A stretch of 64,000 bases of DNA, taken from positions 1,364,001 to 1,428,000 of the forward strand of contig NZ_AP017295.1 in NCBI RefSeq assembly GCF_001548375.1, read 5' to 3'. Each line of letters begins with the position of its first letter. The first letter of the stretch is position 1. A program made the translations under genes and the position numbers. Positions 46,426 to 56,415 of this stretch are shown here, one piece after another. A model generated the notes under the pieces. That model worked only from the letters and a program-made list of their open reading frames with translations, did no database searches and was not told where the DNA came from. This DNA is from Nostoc sp. NIES-3756. Its GTDB lineage: Bacteria > Cyanobacteriota > Cyanobacteriia > Cyanobacteriales > Nostocaceae.

Positions 46426-46922
46426 TCAAATCGTCGCTCTTCAATTGTCCGGTTCCTGTAGATCAACAACCACTCAATGAGTACGAAGAGTTAAAAACTT
46501 CTTGGCTATTTCGTGATTGCGCCTTAAATTGGCGGGAGTATGCCACAAAACTAGGCTGGATTTGGGGCTTGTCTTGGCTAATAGCAGGGCCAGTATCAGC
46601 AGCCAGCTTTCCTCCAAATAAGCAATTGGTGCATTTCCTGTTATGTGGTGCAGCTGGGGCAAGTGTCGGAGTAATACTCAGTCTATTACGGTTATATTTA
46701 GGCTGGCTTTATGTGCGCGATCGCCTTTACAGCATGACTGTATTCTATGAAGAATCAGGCTGGTACGATGGTCAAACCTGGATCAAACCACCAGAAGTCC
46801 TCAACCGCGATCGCTTAATTGTCACCTACGAAATCAAACCAATTATCCAACGGTTACAATTTACATTCGTTGGCTTGGCGGGAATCTTCGTTATTGGTAC
46901 TATAGTTTGGCATTTGTTTTAA
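46422..46922 (+). CDS. CGLD27/DUF1230 family protein
   Basis: The 166-residue membrane protein has the family opening [27 protein letters not shown], two hydrophobic helices ([18 protein letters not shown] and [24 protein letters not shown]) and a [36 protein letters not shown] block. A last hydrophobic helix follows. The family is conserved from cyanobacteria to green plants and is thought to act in photosynthesis or stress; its mechanism is unknown. It overlaps rsfS by four bases, and an asparaginase gene follows after a heptamer repeat. Confidence 0.88.
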   Translation: MIKSSLFNCPVPVDQQPLNEYEELKTSWLFRDCALNWREYATKLGWIWGLSWLIAGPVSAASFPPNKQLVHFLLCGAAGASVGVILSLLRLYLGWLYVRDRLYSMTVFYEESGWYDGQTWIKPPEVLNRDRLIVTYEIKPIIQRLQFTFVGLAGIFVIGTIVWHLF

Positions 46923-46923
46923 A

Positions 46924-46986
46924 CAGTCAACAGTCAATAGTCAACAGTCAATCAACTATGGGCTATAGACTGTTGACTATTGACTA
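46924..46986. repeat. Short tandem heptamer repeats (STRR)
   Basis: AACAGTC, AATAGTC and related units run forward and then in complement (GACTGTTGACTATTGACT), so the array is also a weak hairpin between the CGLD27 and asparaginase genes. Confidence 0.8.
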
Positions 46987-47010
46987 ATAAAAAAAGAGAT
47001 AATTTAACCC

Positions 47011-47964
47011 ATGACAATGGGCAAGCGTACACAAGCCGCAGCACTGGAAGTCCGGTTACTGCGTGAAGGTATCATCGAATCGAAGCATATAGTCCAAGCT
47101 GTTGTTTGCGACGACCGAGGACGAGTGCTGACTGTGGCCGGGAATGCGGAAACAGCCACGTTTGTCCGTTCCGCACTCAAACCATTTCAGGCGCTGGCAG
47201 TCACTACTACAGGCACACTGGAACGCTATGATTTAAGCGATCGCGATCTAGCAATTATTACCAGTTCCCACAGGGGTACAATCGAGCAGGTACGCCAAGC
47301 ATTTAATATCCTCTGGCGAGCTGATCTAGACCCTTCTGTCCTTCAGTGTCCTATACCTCCAGGCAAACGCAGTCCTTTAGAATACAATTGCTCAGGTAAG
47401 CACGCGGGAATGTTGGCTGTTTGTCAACAACGCCACTGGCCTTTAAATAACTACCTGGAACGTAAACACCCAGTACAGCAGTTGATATTGGGGAAAGTTG
47501 CAGAATTACTGCGAATGCCAGCAGAAGAATTTATCAGCGCTCACGATGATTGTGGCGTACCCACATACTTGATGCAACTGGGACAAATCGCTTCTCTATA
47601 CGCGCTGCTAGCTTCTAGTAGTAACTTAGATATGGAGCGTATTGTCCGAGCTATGACCCATCACCCGTCAATGGTTGCAGGAGATGGAGAATTTGACACG
47701 GAACTGATGCGCTTAACTCCAGGCGAGTTAGTCAGTAAAGCTGGTGCAGAGGGGGTACAGTGCATCGGTAGGCTAGGCGAAGGTCTGGGATTGGCAATCA
47801 AAGTTATGGATGGGGCGAAACGGGCAAAATATGCCGTAGCGATTCACCTACTCCAACAAATGGGTTGGATTACACCCAGCGTGGCGGAAAGCTTGTCAGA
47901 GAAGTTCATGAACCCAGGAAAATACACACGTTTAGAAGTTGTGGGTGAATTATCGTTTTTATAG
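47011..47964 (+). CDS. L-asparaginase II family protein
   Basis: The 317-residue product belongs to the asparaginase II (pfam06089) family. It has LEVRLLREGIIESKHIVQAVVCDDRGRVL and FVRSALKPFQALAV. Further family blocks are ITSSHRGTIEQV, YNCSGKHAGMLAVC, HDDCGVPTYLM, TELMRLTPGELVSKAGAEGVQCIG and GLAIKVMDGAKRAKYAV. The family is distinct from EcAII- and plant-type asparaginases, and the reaction is hydrolysis of asparagine to aspartate and ammonia. It precedes an initiator tRNA gene. It starts at ATG 47011; an internal ATG at 47017 is equally possible. Confidence 0.88.
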   Translation: MTMGKRTQAAALEVRLLREGIIESKHIVQAVVCDDRGRVLTVAGNAETATFVRSALKPFQALAVTTTGTLERYDLSDRDLAIITSSHRGTIEQVRQAFNILWRADLDPSVLQCPIPPGKRSPLEYNCSGKHAGMLAVCQQRHWPLNNYLERKHPVQQLILGKVAELLRMPAEEFISAHDDCGVPTYLMQLGQIASLYALLASSSNLDMERIVRAMTHHPSMVAGDGEFDTELMRLTPGELVSKAGAEGVQCIGRLGEGLGLAIKVMDGAKRAKYAVAIHLLQQMGWITPSVAESLSEKFMNPGKYTRLEVVGELSFL

Positions 47965-48011
47965 TTGCCAAACTCAAAAGATTGAGCTATACTAGAAAAG
48001 TAAAGCAACGA

Positions 48012-48088
<77 letters not shown>

Positions 48089-48188
48089 ACTAATAAACGA
48101 CATAGCCCTGCAATCCTTAAAGGTTGTGGGGTTTTGTTGTATTTTGATCTATTCTTGAGTTGGAATCTTCCAAAAAGCGCGGAGAATC

Positions 48189-49616
48189 ATGGTTGTGAAG
48201 TTGCAGCGCCCCATTTTAGTAGGAGGATTAGGTTTATCCTTTTCCTTGTGGATGGTACAAAGTTGGCATCATTCGATAGTGCAGTTCGGTGAGTTAAGTT
48301 TATTAAGTGTTTTAGCGGTTGGTGGTGGGTTGTGGTTGTTAAAACGCAAGCTGCCAAAAGATGGTTCAGAGCAGCCGGATGGTATCCTTGTAGATAGAGC
48401 TACAGCAGAAAGTGCGATCGCTAAAACTGAAGTTGTCATCAACCAACTAACTCAAGAATCGGCAAATCATCAAGCTTTAGGCACGTTACGAAATCAGCTT
48501 GACCAATTATCGGTAGAGTTAGACAGACAAGAAATTAGAGTGGCTGTAACTGGTGGAAAATCAGTTGGTAAAAGCACTTTAATTGAGGTGCTGAAGTCGG
48601 AGAAACAGCAAGTAAACTTCCAAGAAACAACACCACTGTTTAGAGAGGTGGGTAATCAGTTAGATGTTAGTATCCTCACAGAAGCGGCAAAATCTGATGC
48701 TGCGCTGTTCTTAACTAACGGTGATTTAACAGATTCCCAATTTCAAGCATTACAGCAGCTAAAAAGATTAAATCTGCCAAAAATCTTGGTTTTTAACAAA
48801 CAAGACCAGTATTTACCAGATGAACGTGCTAGTATTTTGCAGTCCTTAAAACAGCGAGTGCAAGAGCATGTAGTGGCTGTTGCTGCTGCGCCTGTCGCCA
48901 TCAAAGTGCGGAAACATGAAGCGGATGGTACTGTGCAAGAGTGGATGGAACAACCAGCGCCAGATATTCAGCAGTTGTCCCAGGAATTGAATGAACTTTT
49001 GTTACAGCAGCAAAAATTGGTGTGGACAACCACTGCAAGACAGGCGGTGTTACTCAAAGTTGAGGCGAAAAATTACTTGAATGGAGTTAGACGCGATCGC
49101 GCTACCCCAATTATTGAACAATATCAATGGATAGCTGCGGCTGCTGCTTTCGCTAACCCAGTTCCAGCACTAGATATTTTAGCTACTGCAGCAATTAATG
49201 CTCAAATGGTGATTGATTTGGGTAATATTTATCAGCAGAAATTCTCCTGGGAACAGGCGCAAACAGTAGCCGGAACAATGGGAAGTTTGATGTTGAAATT
49301 AGGTTTAGTCGAACTTTCTACTCAAGCCATTGGTTCTGTTCTCAAAAGTAACGCCGTTACCTTTGTCGCTGGTGGTTTAGTGCAAGGTGTAAGTGCGGCT
49401 TATCTAACTAGAGTAGCTGGGTTATGTCTAGTAGAGTATTTTGAGCAACAGGAAATCGCTTTAGATTCTGGAAGTAATTTGAACTTGGACAAATTACGCC
49501 AAACCTTACAAAAAGTCTTCCAACAAAATCAACAAGTAGCATTGCTGCAAGGTTTTGTTAAGCAAGGTGTGAAGCGTTTGTTACCAGAAGCGCACCCGAT
49601 GGAAGTAGTAGGATAA
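48189..49616 (+). CDS. Membrane-associated P-loop GTPase with DUF697 domain
   Basis: The 475-residue protein has an N-terminal hydrophobic pair (SIVQFGELSLLSVLAVGGGLWLL), a GTPase domain with VAVTGGKSVGKSTLIEVL as P-loop, and LPKILVFNKQDQYLP as the NKxD G4 motif. A helical C-terminal DUF697-type region (YQWIAAAAAFANPVPALDILATAAINAQMVIDLGNIY) follows. Such proteins are conserved in cyanobacteria with no defined role. It sits directly after the initiator tRNA gene and is followed by a terminator. Confidence 0.8.
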   Translation: MVVKLQRPILVGGLGLSFSLWMVQSWHHSIVQFGELSLLSVLAVGGGLWLLKRKLPKDGSEQPDGILVDRATAESAIAKTEVVINQLTQESANHQALGTLRNQLDQLSVELDRQEIRVAVTGGKSVGKSTLIEVLKSEKQQVNFQETTPLFREVGNQLDVSILTEAAKSDAALFLTNGDLTDSQFQALQQLKRLNLPKILVFNKQDQYLPDERASILQSLKQRVQEHVVAVAAAPVAIKVRKHEADGTVQEWMEQPAPDIQQLSQELNELLLQQQKLVWTTTARQAVLLKVEAKNYLNGVRRDRATPIIEQYQWIAAAAAFANPVPALDILATAAINAQMVIDLGNIYQQKFSWEQAQTVAGTMGSLMLKLGLVELSTQAIGSVLKSNAVTFVAGGLVQGVSAAYLTRVAGLCLVEYFEQQEIALDSGSNLNLDKLRQTLQKVFQQNQQVALLQGFVKQGVKRLLPEAHPMEVVG

Positions 49617-49622
49617 TTTCAC

Positions 49623-49653
49623 GCAAAGACGCAAGAAAACTTTGCGTCTTTGC
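49623..49653 (+). terminator. Terminator-like hairpin after the GTPase gene
   Basis: GCAAAGACGCAA (49623-49634) pairs perfectly with 49642-49653 around a 7-base loop, seven bases after the stop. The T run is short. The GCAAAGACGC motif recurs widely in Nostoc-type genomes, so it may be a repeat serving as terminator. Confidence 0.7.
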
Positions 49654-49731
49654 ATATATATGATAATTTTTTCTTGACATGACAAAATAAACACAATTGA
49701 ATTTTAATCAAAAAAGATTAAATTATCAGTA

Positions 49732-50931
49732 ATGAATACTATTAAACCTTGTATTTTCTCTTTTTTCGCTGGAGCGGGATTTTTAGATTTAGGTTTTGAA
49801 ACAAGTAATTTTAAAATTGTTTATGTCAATGAAATATTCTCAGCTTTCATGAAAGCATATCGCTATTCAAGAGAGAGGCTAAATTTACCTTTACCAGAAT
49901 ATGGATATCATGAAGGAGAAACAGCAGATGTATCTAAACTTGTAGAAGGATATTTAGCAAAAAATCTATTAGATATAGTTCAAGATTGCCGGAAATTTAA
50001 TGATATTGTTGGATTTATTGGTGGGCCTCCCTGTCCAGATTTTTCTATTGGGGGCAAGAATAGGGGTTATTTGGGTGATAATGGTAAGCTTTCCTCGGCT
50101 TACATAGAATTAATTTGTCAAAACCTACCTGATTTCTTTTTATTTGAAAATGTGAAAGGTTTATGGAGAACTAAAAAACATCGTCAGTTTTTTGAATCAT
50201 TAAAAATTAAATTACAGACAGCAGGTTATATACTAACAGAACGTTTAATAAATGCCATTGAATATGGTGTACCACAAGACAGAGAAAGAATAATATTACT
50301 AGGTTTTAGACAAAGTTATTTTCAAGATTTAGGGATAATAAATAGTAAAGATATACTTGGATTAACCTTTCCTTGGAATAATCAAATTTTATATTCTAAA
50401 GACAAAGTATTTACCTATCCGTGGAGTCAATGTGAACCATTTAGAGAAAACTCTATTATTTCTTGCCCTGATGGTATTCCTCAAGAACTAACGGTTGAAT
50501 ATTGGTTTAGAAAGAATAGAGTTTTAAGCCATCCTAATTCTGAACATTATTTTCAACCAAGGGCAGGTATTACAAAATTTGTTAGTATTCCTGAAGGTGA
50601 TGCCTCAAAAAAATCTTTTAAAAGGTTACATAGATGGCGTTACTCTCCTACAGCCTGCTATGGAAATAATGAAGTACATTTACATCCATACAAAATACGG
50701 CGAATTTCTGTAGCGGAAGCTTTAGCTATACAGTCATTGCCTACAAATTTCGTTTTGCCAGAAAATATGTCTCTCACTAATATGTTCAAAACTATTGGTA
50801 ATGGTGTGCCATATTTAGCATCAAAAGCATTAGCTGAATCAATTCTAGATTTCTTAGTAAGAATAGAAAAATATCATAATAAACAAATCAATTCAAAGTT
50901 ATTAGGGCTTTTCAATAAAACTATAATATAG
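49732..50931 (+). CDS. DNA cytosine-C5 methyltransferase (apparently solitary)
   Basis: This enzyme transfers methyl from AdoMet to C5 of cytosine at a specific site. The 399-residue protein has motif I FSFFAGAGFLDLGFE, motif IV GGPPCPDFS (catalytic Cys101), motif VI PDFFLFENVKGL, motif VIII VPQDRERIILLG and motifs IX-X SVAEALAIQSLP and TIGNGVPYLASKALAESIL. A proline follows the catalytic PPC where glutamine is usual. No restriction endonuclease gene is adjacent. The gene is markedly more AT-rich than its neighbours and is followed 212 bases later by an insertion sequence, so horizontal acquisition is likely. The target sequence cannot be told. Confidence 0.9.
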   Translation: MNTIKPCIFSFFAGAGFLDLGFETSNFKIVYVNEIFSAFMKAYRYSRERLNLPLPEYGYHEGETADVSKLVEGYLAKNLLDIVQDCRKFNDIVGFIGGPPCPDFSIGGKNRGYLGDNGKLSSAYIELICQNLPDFFLFENVKGLWRTKKHRQFFESLKIKLQTAGYILTERLINAIEYGVPQDRERIILLGFRQSYFQDLGIINSKDILGLTFPWNNQILYSKDKVFTYPWSQCEPFRENSIISCPDGIPQELTVEYWFRKNRVLSHPNSEHYFQPRAGITKFVSIPEGDASKKSFKRLHRWRYSPTACYGNNEVHLHPYKIRRISVAEALAIQSLPTNFVLPENMSLTNMFKTIGNGVPYLASKALAESILDFLVRIEKYHNKQINSKLLGLFNKTII

Positions 50932-51143
50932 TCTGGACTAGACATAAATATTTTATCCCTATTTCTCGAGACAAATTTTTATATATAGCTCTACTATTAA
51001 TGCGAAAATTACCGTTAGAAGTTTTCGTAAACCATACAGCATCATTAAGCATTTTCTACTATTGTCTGAATTTTAGAGGGATGATTCTTGAACACAATCA
51101 TTCTTAGCAATAATATTTCATATTTTTATATCAAGATTTATTT

Positions 51144-52650
51144 ACTGGAGTTTAGACTAAGCAACAAAAAACGGCCCAGGAACGCTGAGTTGAAAGCAAA
51201 CAGGCTTCAGGCATGAAAATCGACAATCTTAAGCAGATTCTGCTTGTTGTTTACGTGGCTTGGTTGTAGTTTTTCTGACAACAGGATAACGAATTCTACG
51301 TTGTCGTGGTATTCCTGATTTCCAGCCTGGGGACTTTCCGCGAGGTTTGGGTGGACGGGCAGGAGTACCAATTGTCGCTAAAATGCTGCTCATTGCCTGA
51401 GCAACCCTTCCCGGAGTCAAACTAACTAAAAACTTTTGCCAAGGTAGAGGGTTATCAGCAACGATATCACGCGCCAACCACAATTCCCAAGTCATAATGG
51501 GCATTAAGTCGCTCCAACGCTCACATTGTTTAGGGGTAGTGAGTTTTGGAAGAGTCCAGTGTAAGCGTTGCTTCAAAAATCGATACCAGTGGTCAACAGT
51601 AAAACGACGCAGATAAAGTTGCCAAACTTCTTCTAAAGGCGGCATTTGTTCTCCAAGCCAAGCTAACCACAAAGGTTTTGAAACTCTTGGAGTTCCTTGC
51701 TCATTCAAACGTTCAACCCGAATCAAGGACATTGGACGTGTAGCGCATAAGCGAAAGTGTAAATTTGACCACAAGCTCACCTTGATACGTCCTAGTTTGA
51801 CATGGTTTACTTCTATAGTTTGAGTGGCTTCACTCCATGTCGAAGCATCATTCAACTTAAATTTATCACCATGCTTCTTCGGTCGTCCCTTGCCAGAATA
51901 TGGTGGCGGTGCGCCCCATAAACATAAGTTTGAACGTAAACGGACAATAATATCTGCTTTGATATCGGCTGTTTTCAAAACGAAAGGGGCGCAGCCGTAC
52001 TCACTGTCCCAAACCGAAATTGGTCTGGTAGGTAAATTTTCACAAACTTGTTGTAGTTGCCATGCTGCTTTTTGGATTGGGCTTTCCCAACTGGTAATTC
52101 GCTCATGCCTCAACGGTAATGCCCAACTGCCCGAACTCTCTGGTATCCAAGCAATGGTGCTATAACCCTGACCAACAGTAATTGGTTTGTCTCCCCCCAT
52201 TGAAACACTGCTGTGTTCAATCGTCCTTTCCTGTAAAGTTACTGCATCTGGGCGTGACCAAGCTGTGTGGTCGCCAGCCAATAATGGACGACCCTGTTGT
52301 GGCATTTGTTTGATGTATAACTGCATTAATTTCTGCCGTTGTGGTCTGCTATCTTGCAATGCTTCGTAGATACTTGGCCACTTATGTCTAAATGCTGTTG
52401 ATAGCGATAAATCTGCCAAACTGTAAGCGTTCCGAGTCAGCAATATTGCATCCATCAGTTCAAAAGTTGCATCATGCGCTCTTCCCAAATAGCTGTACGC
52501 TGCTTGACGAAATTCCTCTAATTTGGCACGGTTCATATTGGCAGATGAGAGTTGGTGGTTCTTCTCTCAGCTTCTGCTAATAGGGGGACTGTGTTCAAGC
52601 ACACCCCTTATTTTTTCGTTGTCGCACCGGGAACTAGTCTAAACTCCAGT
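51144..52650. mobile_element. Complete insertion sequence (1,507 bp, 16-bp ends, 5-bp target duplication)
   Basis: The ends ACTGGAGTTTAGACTA (51144-51159) and its exact complement (52635-52650) are flanked by TATTT at 51139-51143 and 52651-52655. It carries one transposase gene on the minus strand and nothing else. The intact ends, transposase and duplication indicate a recent insertion, between the methyltransferase gene and deoC. Confidence 0.93.
51229..52536 (-). CDS. Transposase (DDE type, cyanobacterial IS)
   Basis: The 435-residue protein has an RNase-H-like DDE organisation. LLAGDHTAWSRPDA and RPISVWDSEYGCAPFV supply the two aspartates, and FTVDHWYRFLKQRLHW is the C-terminal helix region. 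A basic tail (RPPKPRGKSPGWKSGIPRQRRIR) probably binds DNA. It resembles a family common in Nostoc-type genomes annotated only as transposase; I do not assign an ISfinder family. It is complete and is enclosed by matching IS ends. GC content is higher than in the neighbouring methyltransferase gene. Confidence 0.88.
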   Translation of the reverse strand: MNRAKLEEFRQAAYSYLGRAHDATFELMDAILLTRNAYSLADLSLSTAFRHKWPSIYEALQDSRPQRQKLMQLYIKQMPQQGRPLLAGDHTAWSRPDAVTLQERTIEHSSVSMGGDKPITVGQGYSTIAWIPESSGSWALPLRHERITSWESPIQKAAWQLQQVCENLPTRPISVWDSEYGCAPFVLKTADIKADIIVRLRSNLCLWGAPPPYSGKGRPKKHGDKFKLNDASTWSEATQTIEVNHVKLGRIKVSLWSNLHFRLCATRPMSLIRVERLNEQGTPRVSKPLWLAWLGEQMPPLEEVWQLYLRRFTVDHWYRFLKQRLHWTLPKLTTPKQCERWSDLMPIMTWELWLARDIVADNPLPWQKFLVSLTPGRVAQAMSSILATIGTPARPPKPRGKSPGWKSGIPRQRRIRYPVVRKTTTKPRKQQAESA

Positions 52651-52820
52651 TATTTAAAGTCAAATAAATTACTTTGTTTAAGAGAATATACTTAGCAAAA
52701 TAATATTGAAAACTTAAAAACTCTTATTTTTTCAGTTAGAGTCCTGATAAATATGCTTTAATTTATGTAAAGGGTATTAATTTTTATAAAAGTTTATATC
52801 AATCACTAAGAAAAGGCACG

Positions 52821-53501
52821 ATGGCAGCAGACTATCCAGATATTGATATTGCGCCATTTATCGATCACTCCCTGTTAACGCCAACGGCTACCCCAGAGCA
52901 GGTTGAACAATGGTGTGGACAAGCAGACAGATTTAATTTCGCTGCGGTTTGTGTATATCCTACTTTTGTCAAGCAAGCGGCGGAACTGCTGCATGGTAAG
53001 AAGCCAAAGGTTTGTACGGTAATAGGCTTCCCTACTGGGGCTACGACTCGGCTAGTTAAATTATATGAAGCGCAGGAGGCTGTGGAAAATGGAGCCACTG
53101 AGCTGGATGTAGTAATCAATTTAGGCTGGTTGAAGTCTGGGAATACGGATGCTTTACACCGGGAAATTGCCGAAATTTGCGAGGAGACAGGGCAAACGGT
53201 TAAGGTAATTTTGGAGACTAACTTACTAACGGATGCGGAAAAGAAACTTGCTGCTGAAATAGCTATGGAAGCGGGGGCGACATTCCTCAAAACCAGTACG
53301 GGTTGGAATGGGGGTGCTAGTGTGGCAGATGTACGTCTTTTGAAAGAGGTAGCACGAGAGCGAGTAGGAATTAAAGCATCTGGGGGGATTCGTACTCTGA
53401 ATCAAGCCTTAGACTTAATATTAGCGGGTGCTACAAGAATAGGCACGTCTCGCGGTATCGATTTGATCCGCCAGCGCGATAACCTGGAAAAAGGTGAATA
53501 G
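52821..53501 (+). CDS. deoC: Deoxyribose-phosphate aldolase
   Basis: DeoC cleaves 2-deoxyribose-5-phosphate to glyceraldehyde-3-phosphate and acetaldehyde. The 226-residue class I aldolase has [26 protein letters not shown] and [16 protein letters not shown]. The Schiff-base lysine is in [14 protein letters not shown] and the proton-relay lysine in [11 protein letters not shown]. It uses ATG 52821. It is followed by heptamer repeats and recO on the same strand. Confidence 0.96.
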   Translation: MAADYPDIDIAPFIDHSLLTPTATPEQVEQWCGQADRFNFAAVCVYPTFVKQAAELLHGKKPKVCTVIGFPTGATTRLVKLYEAQEAVENGATELDVVINLGWLKSGNTDALHREIAEICEETGQTVKVILETNLLTDAEKKLAAEIAMEAGATFLKTSTGWNGGASVADVRLLKEVARERVGIKASGGIRTLNQALDLILAGATRIGTSRGIDLIRQRDNLEKGE

Positions 53502-53596
53502 TCAGTTGTCAGTTAACAGTTGACAGTTAACAGTCATCAGTCAACAGTTGTCTTTACTTAATGACTAATGACCAATAGCCAATGACTAATGACTAA
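53502..53596. repeat. Short tandem heptamer repeats (STRR)
   Basis: CAGTTAA/CAGTTGA units are followed by AATGACT/AATGACC units that fill the gap between deoC and recO. The last repeat forms the recO ATG context. Confidence 0.8.
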
Positions 53597-54501
53597 TGAA
53601 TAAAACTTATAAGGCGACTGGTATTAATCTTAAAGCCCAAGCTCTGGGGGAATCGGATAGAATAGTGACGATTTTAACACAGGAATTTGGTTTGATCCGA
53701 GCGATCGCCCCAGGCTCACGAAAGCATAAATCCAGCCTTGGCGGTAGAAGTGGGATGTTTGTAGTCAATGAGCTACTGATTGCTAGAGGGCGATCGCTTG
53801 ATAAAATTACACAAGCCCAAACTGTAAAAACTTACCCCGGTTTGGTGAAAGACTTAGCAAAATTAGCTGCTAGTCAATACCTAGCAGAAATAGTTCTATC
53901 TCAGGCTTTGAGTGAACACCCACAACAAGAACTATATGAATTACTCAATGAACACCTCAATCGCTTAGATAATATACCTATAGGTGAATCATCTAGGGTG
54001 CTGGCTTACTTAGCTCATGCAGTTTTTCATTTGTTAGCCTTAGATGGACTCGCACCACAAGTGCAAATTTGTTGTCTAACTCAGAACCCCTTAACGCCTG
54101 ACTTGGCAGATCCTCACTGGCGAGTTGGGTTTAGCATCGCGGCTGGAGGAATAGTTTCGCTACAAGCTTGGGAAAATTTGCGCAAAGAACTTGTGAAGAA
54201 GCCAGAAAAACCAGAGAAACCAGTTTCTCATCCGCCTCATCCTGTCACCTCCAGCTATCAAACAGTTGTACATCGGCAAGAGTTACCAGCTATTACTGCT
54301 CGGTTGACTGCTCAAGAACTTGCTATGCTCCAACAGTTGTCACAACCGGAGATAATGCAAATTAGTACCGTCAATAATGCAAACTGGGTAACTGTAGAGC
54401 AAGTTTTACGCCAGTATGCTCAGTATCATTTGGGTCGCCCTATCCGCTCTGCTACTTTGATTGATTCTTATTTTGCTGCTAACCATGATGCAACCGTCTG
54501 A
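53596..54501 (+). CDS. recO: DNA repair protein RecO
   Basis: RecO loads RecA on SSB-coated DNA with RecR. The 301-residue protein opens [46 protein letters not shown] (OB-fold), followed by an alpha-helical region. Its zinc-like cysteine area is weak ([14 protein letters not shown]). A low-complexity [14 protein letters not shown] linker in the C-terminal part is unusual. The following transporter gene overlaps its end by 17 bases. Confidence 0.93.
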   Translation: MNKTYKATGINLKAQALGESDRIVTILTQEFGLIRAIAPGSRKHKSSLGGRSGMFVVNELLIARGRSLDKITQAQTVKTYPGLVKDLAKLAASQYLAEIVLSQALSEHPQQELYELLNEHLNRLDNIPIGESSRVLAYLAHAVFHLLALDGLAPQVQICCLTQNPLTPDLADPHWRVGFSIAAGGIVSLQAWENLRKELVKKPEKPEKPVSHPPHPVTSSYQTVVHRQELPAITARLTAQELAMLQQLSQPEIMQISTVNNANWVTVEQVLRQYAQYHLGRPIRSATLIDSYFAANHDATV

Positions 54502-56113
54502 ATTGGATAGAAAAGTTCTACCCTTATCACCCAACCACACCAAAAAACAGCATAGGGCTTCAGACCCCACAGCACACAATCATCTAAGTGCTGTGCCTCA
54601 GCCTGTACCCAGCCACAAACATACTCCAGAGTCTTCACCAGAAATTCCTAAAAACGAGAAAGATTGGATATCGGAAAATCATAAAACTGATATACCCAAC
54701 GAAACAGACAAGCACTCGCCAGAATTAGCCAAAATTGAAGTTAATAGTAATGGACGAGTACCAGTAACCGCTCCGCCAGAAAAAATCTTCCCAACAGATA
54801 ACTCTGGTTCTGATGGGGAAGACTCAGAAAATATGCAGCATCAGGGTTTTTTCGCTATATTTAAAAACCCAAATTTCTTGGCTCTTTGGGGTGGTCAAGT
54901 GTTTTGTCAACTGGCGGACAAAGTATACTTAGTATTAATGATTGCCCTGATTAATACTCAGTTTCAAGCCAGTGACCAAAGTATTAGCGGTTGGGTATCA
55001 GCATTGATGATGTCTTTCACCATCCCCGCTGTGTTGTTTGGTTCTGTGGCTGGTGTATTTGTTGATAGGTGGTCAAAAAAAGCCGTATTGGTAGCCACAA
55101 ATGCTTGGCGCGGAATTTTAGTTTTAGCGATACCTTTTCTATTGTGGTTAACTCATGATTGGCAACCGATAGGAGTTTTACCTGTAGGTTTTCTCATCAT
55201 TTTAGCTGTAACTTTTTTGGTGTCAACATTAACTCAATTTTTCGCCCCAGCAGAACAAGCAGCAATTCCTCTGGTAGTCAAAGAACAGGATTTACTTTCG
55301 GCTAATTCTCTATATACAACCACGATGATGGCATCGGTGATAGTAGGGTTTGCCGTGGGAGAACCACTACTTGCCTTAGCGGATAATATTTGGGCGCAGC
55401 TAGGTGGCAATAATGGTTTTGGTAAGGAACTTTTGGTAGGTGGAAGTTATGCGATCGCTAGTATAATTTTGCTATTATTAGCGACTAACGAAAAAACCCA
55501 CAGCCCAGATACAGAATTTCCCCACGTCTTTGAGGATTTACGTGATGGGTTACGCTACCTCAAAGAAAATTACCGGGTTCGCAATGCTTTATTACAACTG
55601 ACAATATTATTTTCTGTTATCGCCGCTTTAACTGTTCTCGCAGTCCGCATGGCAGAAATTATTCCTAACTTAAAAGCTTCTCAATTTGGTTTTTTACTAG
55701 CGGCTGGTGGTGTTGGTATTGCTATCGGCGCGACAATTTTGGGTCAGTTTGGGCAACGCTTCTCCTATACTCAATTAAGCCTTGTTGGTTGCTTGGGTAT
55801 GACAGCATCTTTAATTGGGCTTTCTGTATTTACTACACAGCTATGGTTAGTCCTGCTATTGGTAACGCTACAAGGTGTTTTTGGCTCCCTAATTGCTATA
55901 CCCATGCAGACAACTATCCAGACGGAAACCTTGCCAGAAATGCGTGGTAAAGTATTTGGTCTGCAAAATAACGTCATTAATATTGCCTTGTCCCTACCCT
56001 TAGCATTAGCGGGTGTGGCGGAAACCTTTTTAGGTTTAAAAGCTGTGTTTTTGGGATTAGCGGCGATCGTCTTTTCAGGTGGTATATTGACTTGGTATAA
56101 CTCTCGTGATTAA
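54485..56113 (+). CDS. MFS-type transporter with long disordered N terminus
   Basis: From ATG 54485 the 542-residue protein has about 115 hydrophilic, Pro/Ser/Asn-rich residues followed by twelve hydrophobic segments. The core begins [25 protein letters not shown], and the loop [20 protein letters not shown] is the MFS motif A region. The C-terminal half has [24 protein letters not shown]. It resembles the MFS_3/EntS exporter group. Substrate unknown. It overlaps recO by 17 bases, suggesting coupling without obvious functional relation. Confidence 0.85.
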   Translation: MMQPSELDRKVLPLSPNHTKKQHRASDPTAHNHLSAVPQPVPSHKHTPESSPEIPKNEKDWISENHKTDIPNETDKHSPELAKIEVNSNGRVPVTAPPEKIFPTDNSGSDGEDSENMQHQGFFAIFKNPNFLALWGGQVFCQLADKVYLVLMIALINTQFQASDQSISGWVSALMMSFTIPAVLFGSVAGVFVDRWSKKAVLVATNAWRGILVLAIPFLLWLTHDWQPIGVLPVGFLIILAVTFLVSTLTQFFAPAEQAAIPLVVKEQDLLSANSLYTTTMMASVIVGFAVGEPLLALADNIWAQLGGNNGFGKELLVGGSYAIASIILLLLATNEKTHSPDTEFPHVFEDLRDGLRYLKENYRVRNALLQLTILFSVIAALTVLAVRMAEIIPNLKASQFGFLLAAGGVGIAIGATILGQFGQRFSYTQLSLVGCLGMTASLIGLSVFTTQLWLVLLLVTLQGVFGSLIAIPMQTTIQTETLPEMRGKVFGLQNNVINIALSLPLALAGVAETFLGLKAVFLGLAAIVFSGGILTWYNSRD

Positions 56114-56415
56114 TAATCAAATTTTGAGGTAATGATAAATTTTGCTTTCATGCTAAACTGATTGCAGAAAATTTGATCACAGACTTGCTGGAGATTAATT
56201 TTGATATCAACCAAGCAGGATTTTTTGTTGTAAAAGTACTGTACAACCAAAAAATGAAATAAGCCTACAAGATATGTGGTTTAGCAAACCCAAAGTTTGG
56301 CTTTTTATTACTTGGAGCAGAAATATATTCAGAAGTAGATAGCCAGCAAGTAAAGCAAGATAAGTAACCAAAGATTTAAAATAAATAACCACGCTCTTCT
56401 GATAGCCGATAAAGA
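56114..56415. other. Intergenic, no gene seen; two weak hairpins
   Basis: In 302 bases there are two weak inverted repeats. TTTTTTGTTGTA pairs with TACAACCAAAAAA near 56222-56256, and AGCAAAC pairs with GTTTGGCT followed by TTTT near 56284-56307. The second may end the MFS transcript. No reading frame is convincing. Confidence 0.4.

Noticed and set aside
49732..52650. Complete restriction-modification system
   Set aside because: Only a methyltransferase is present. The following 212 bases and the IS contain no nuclease-like frame.
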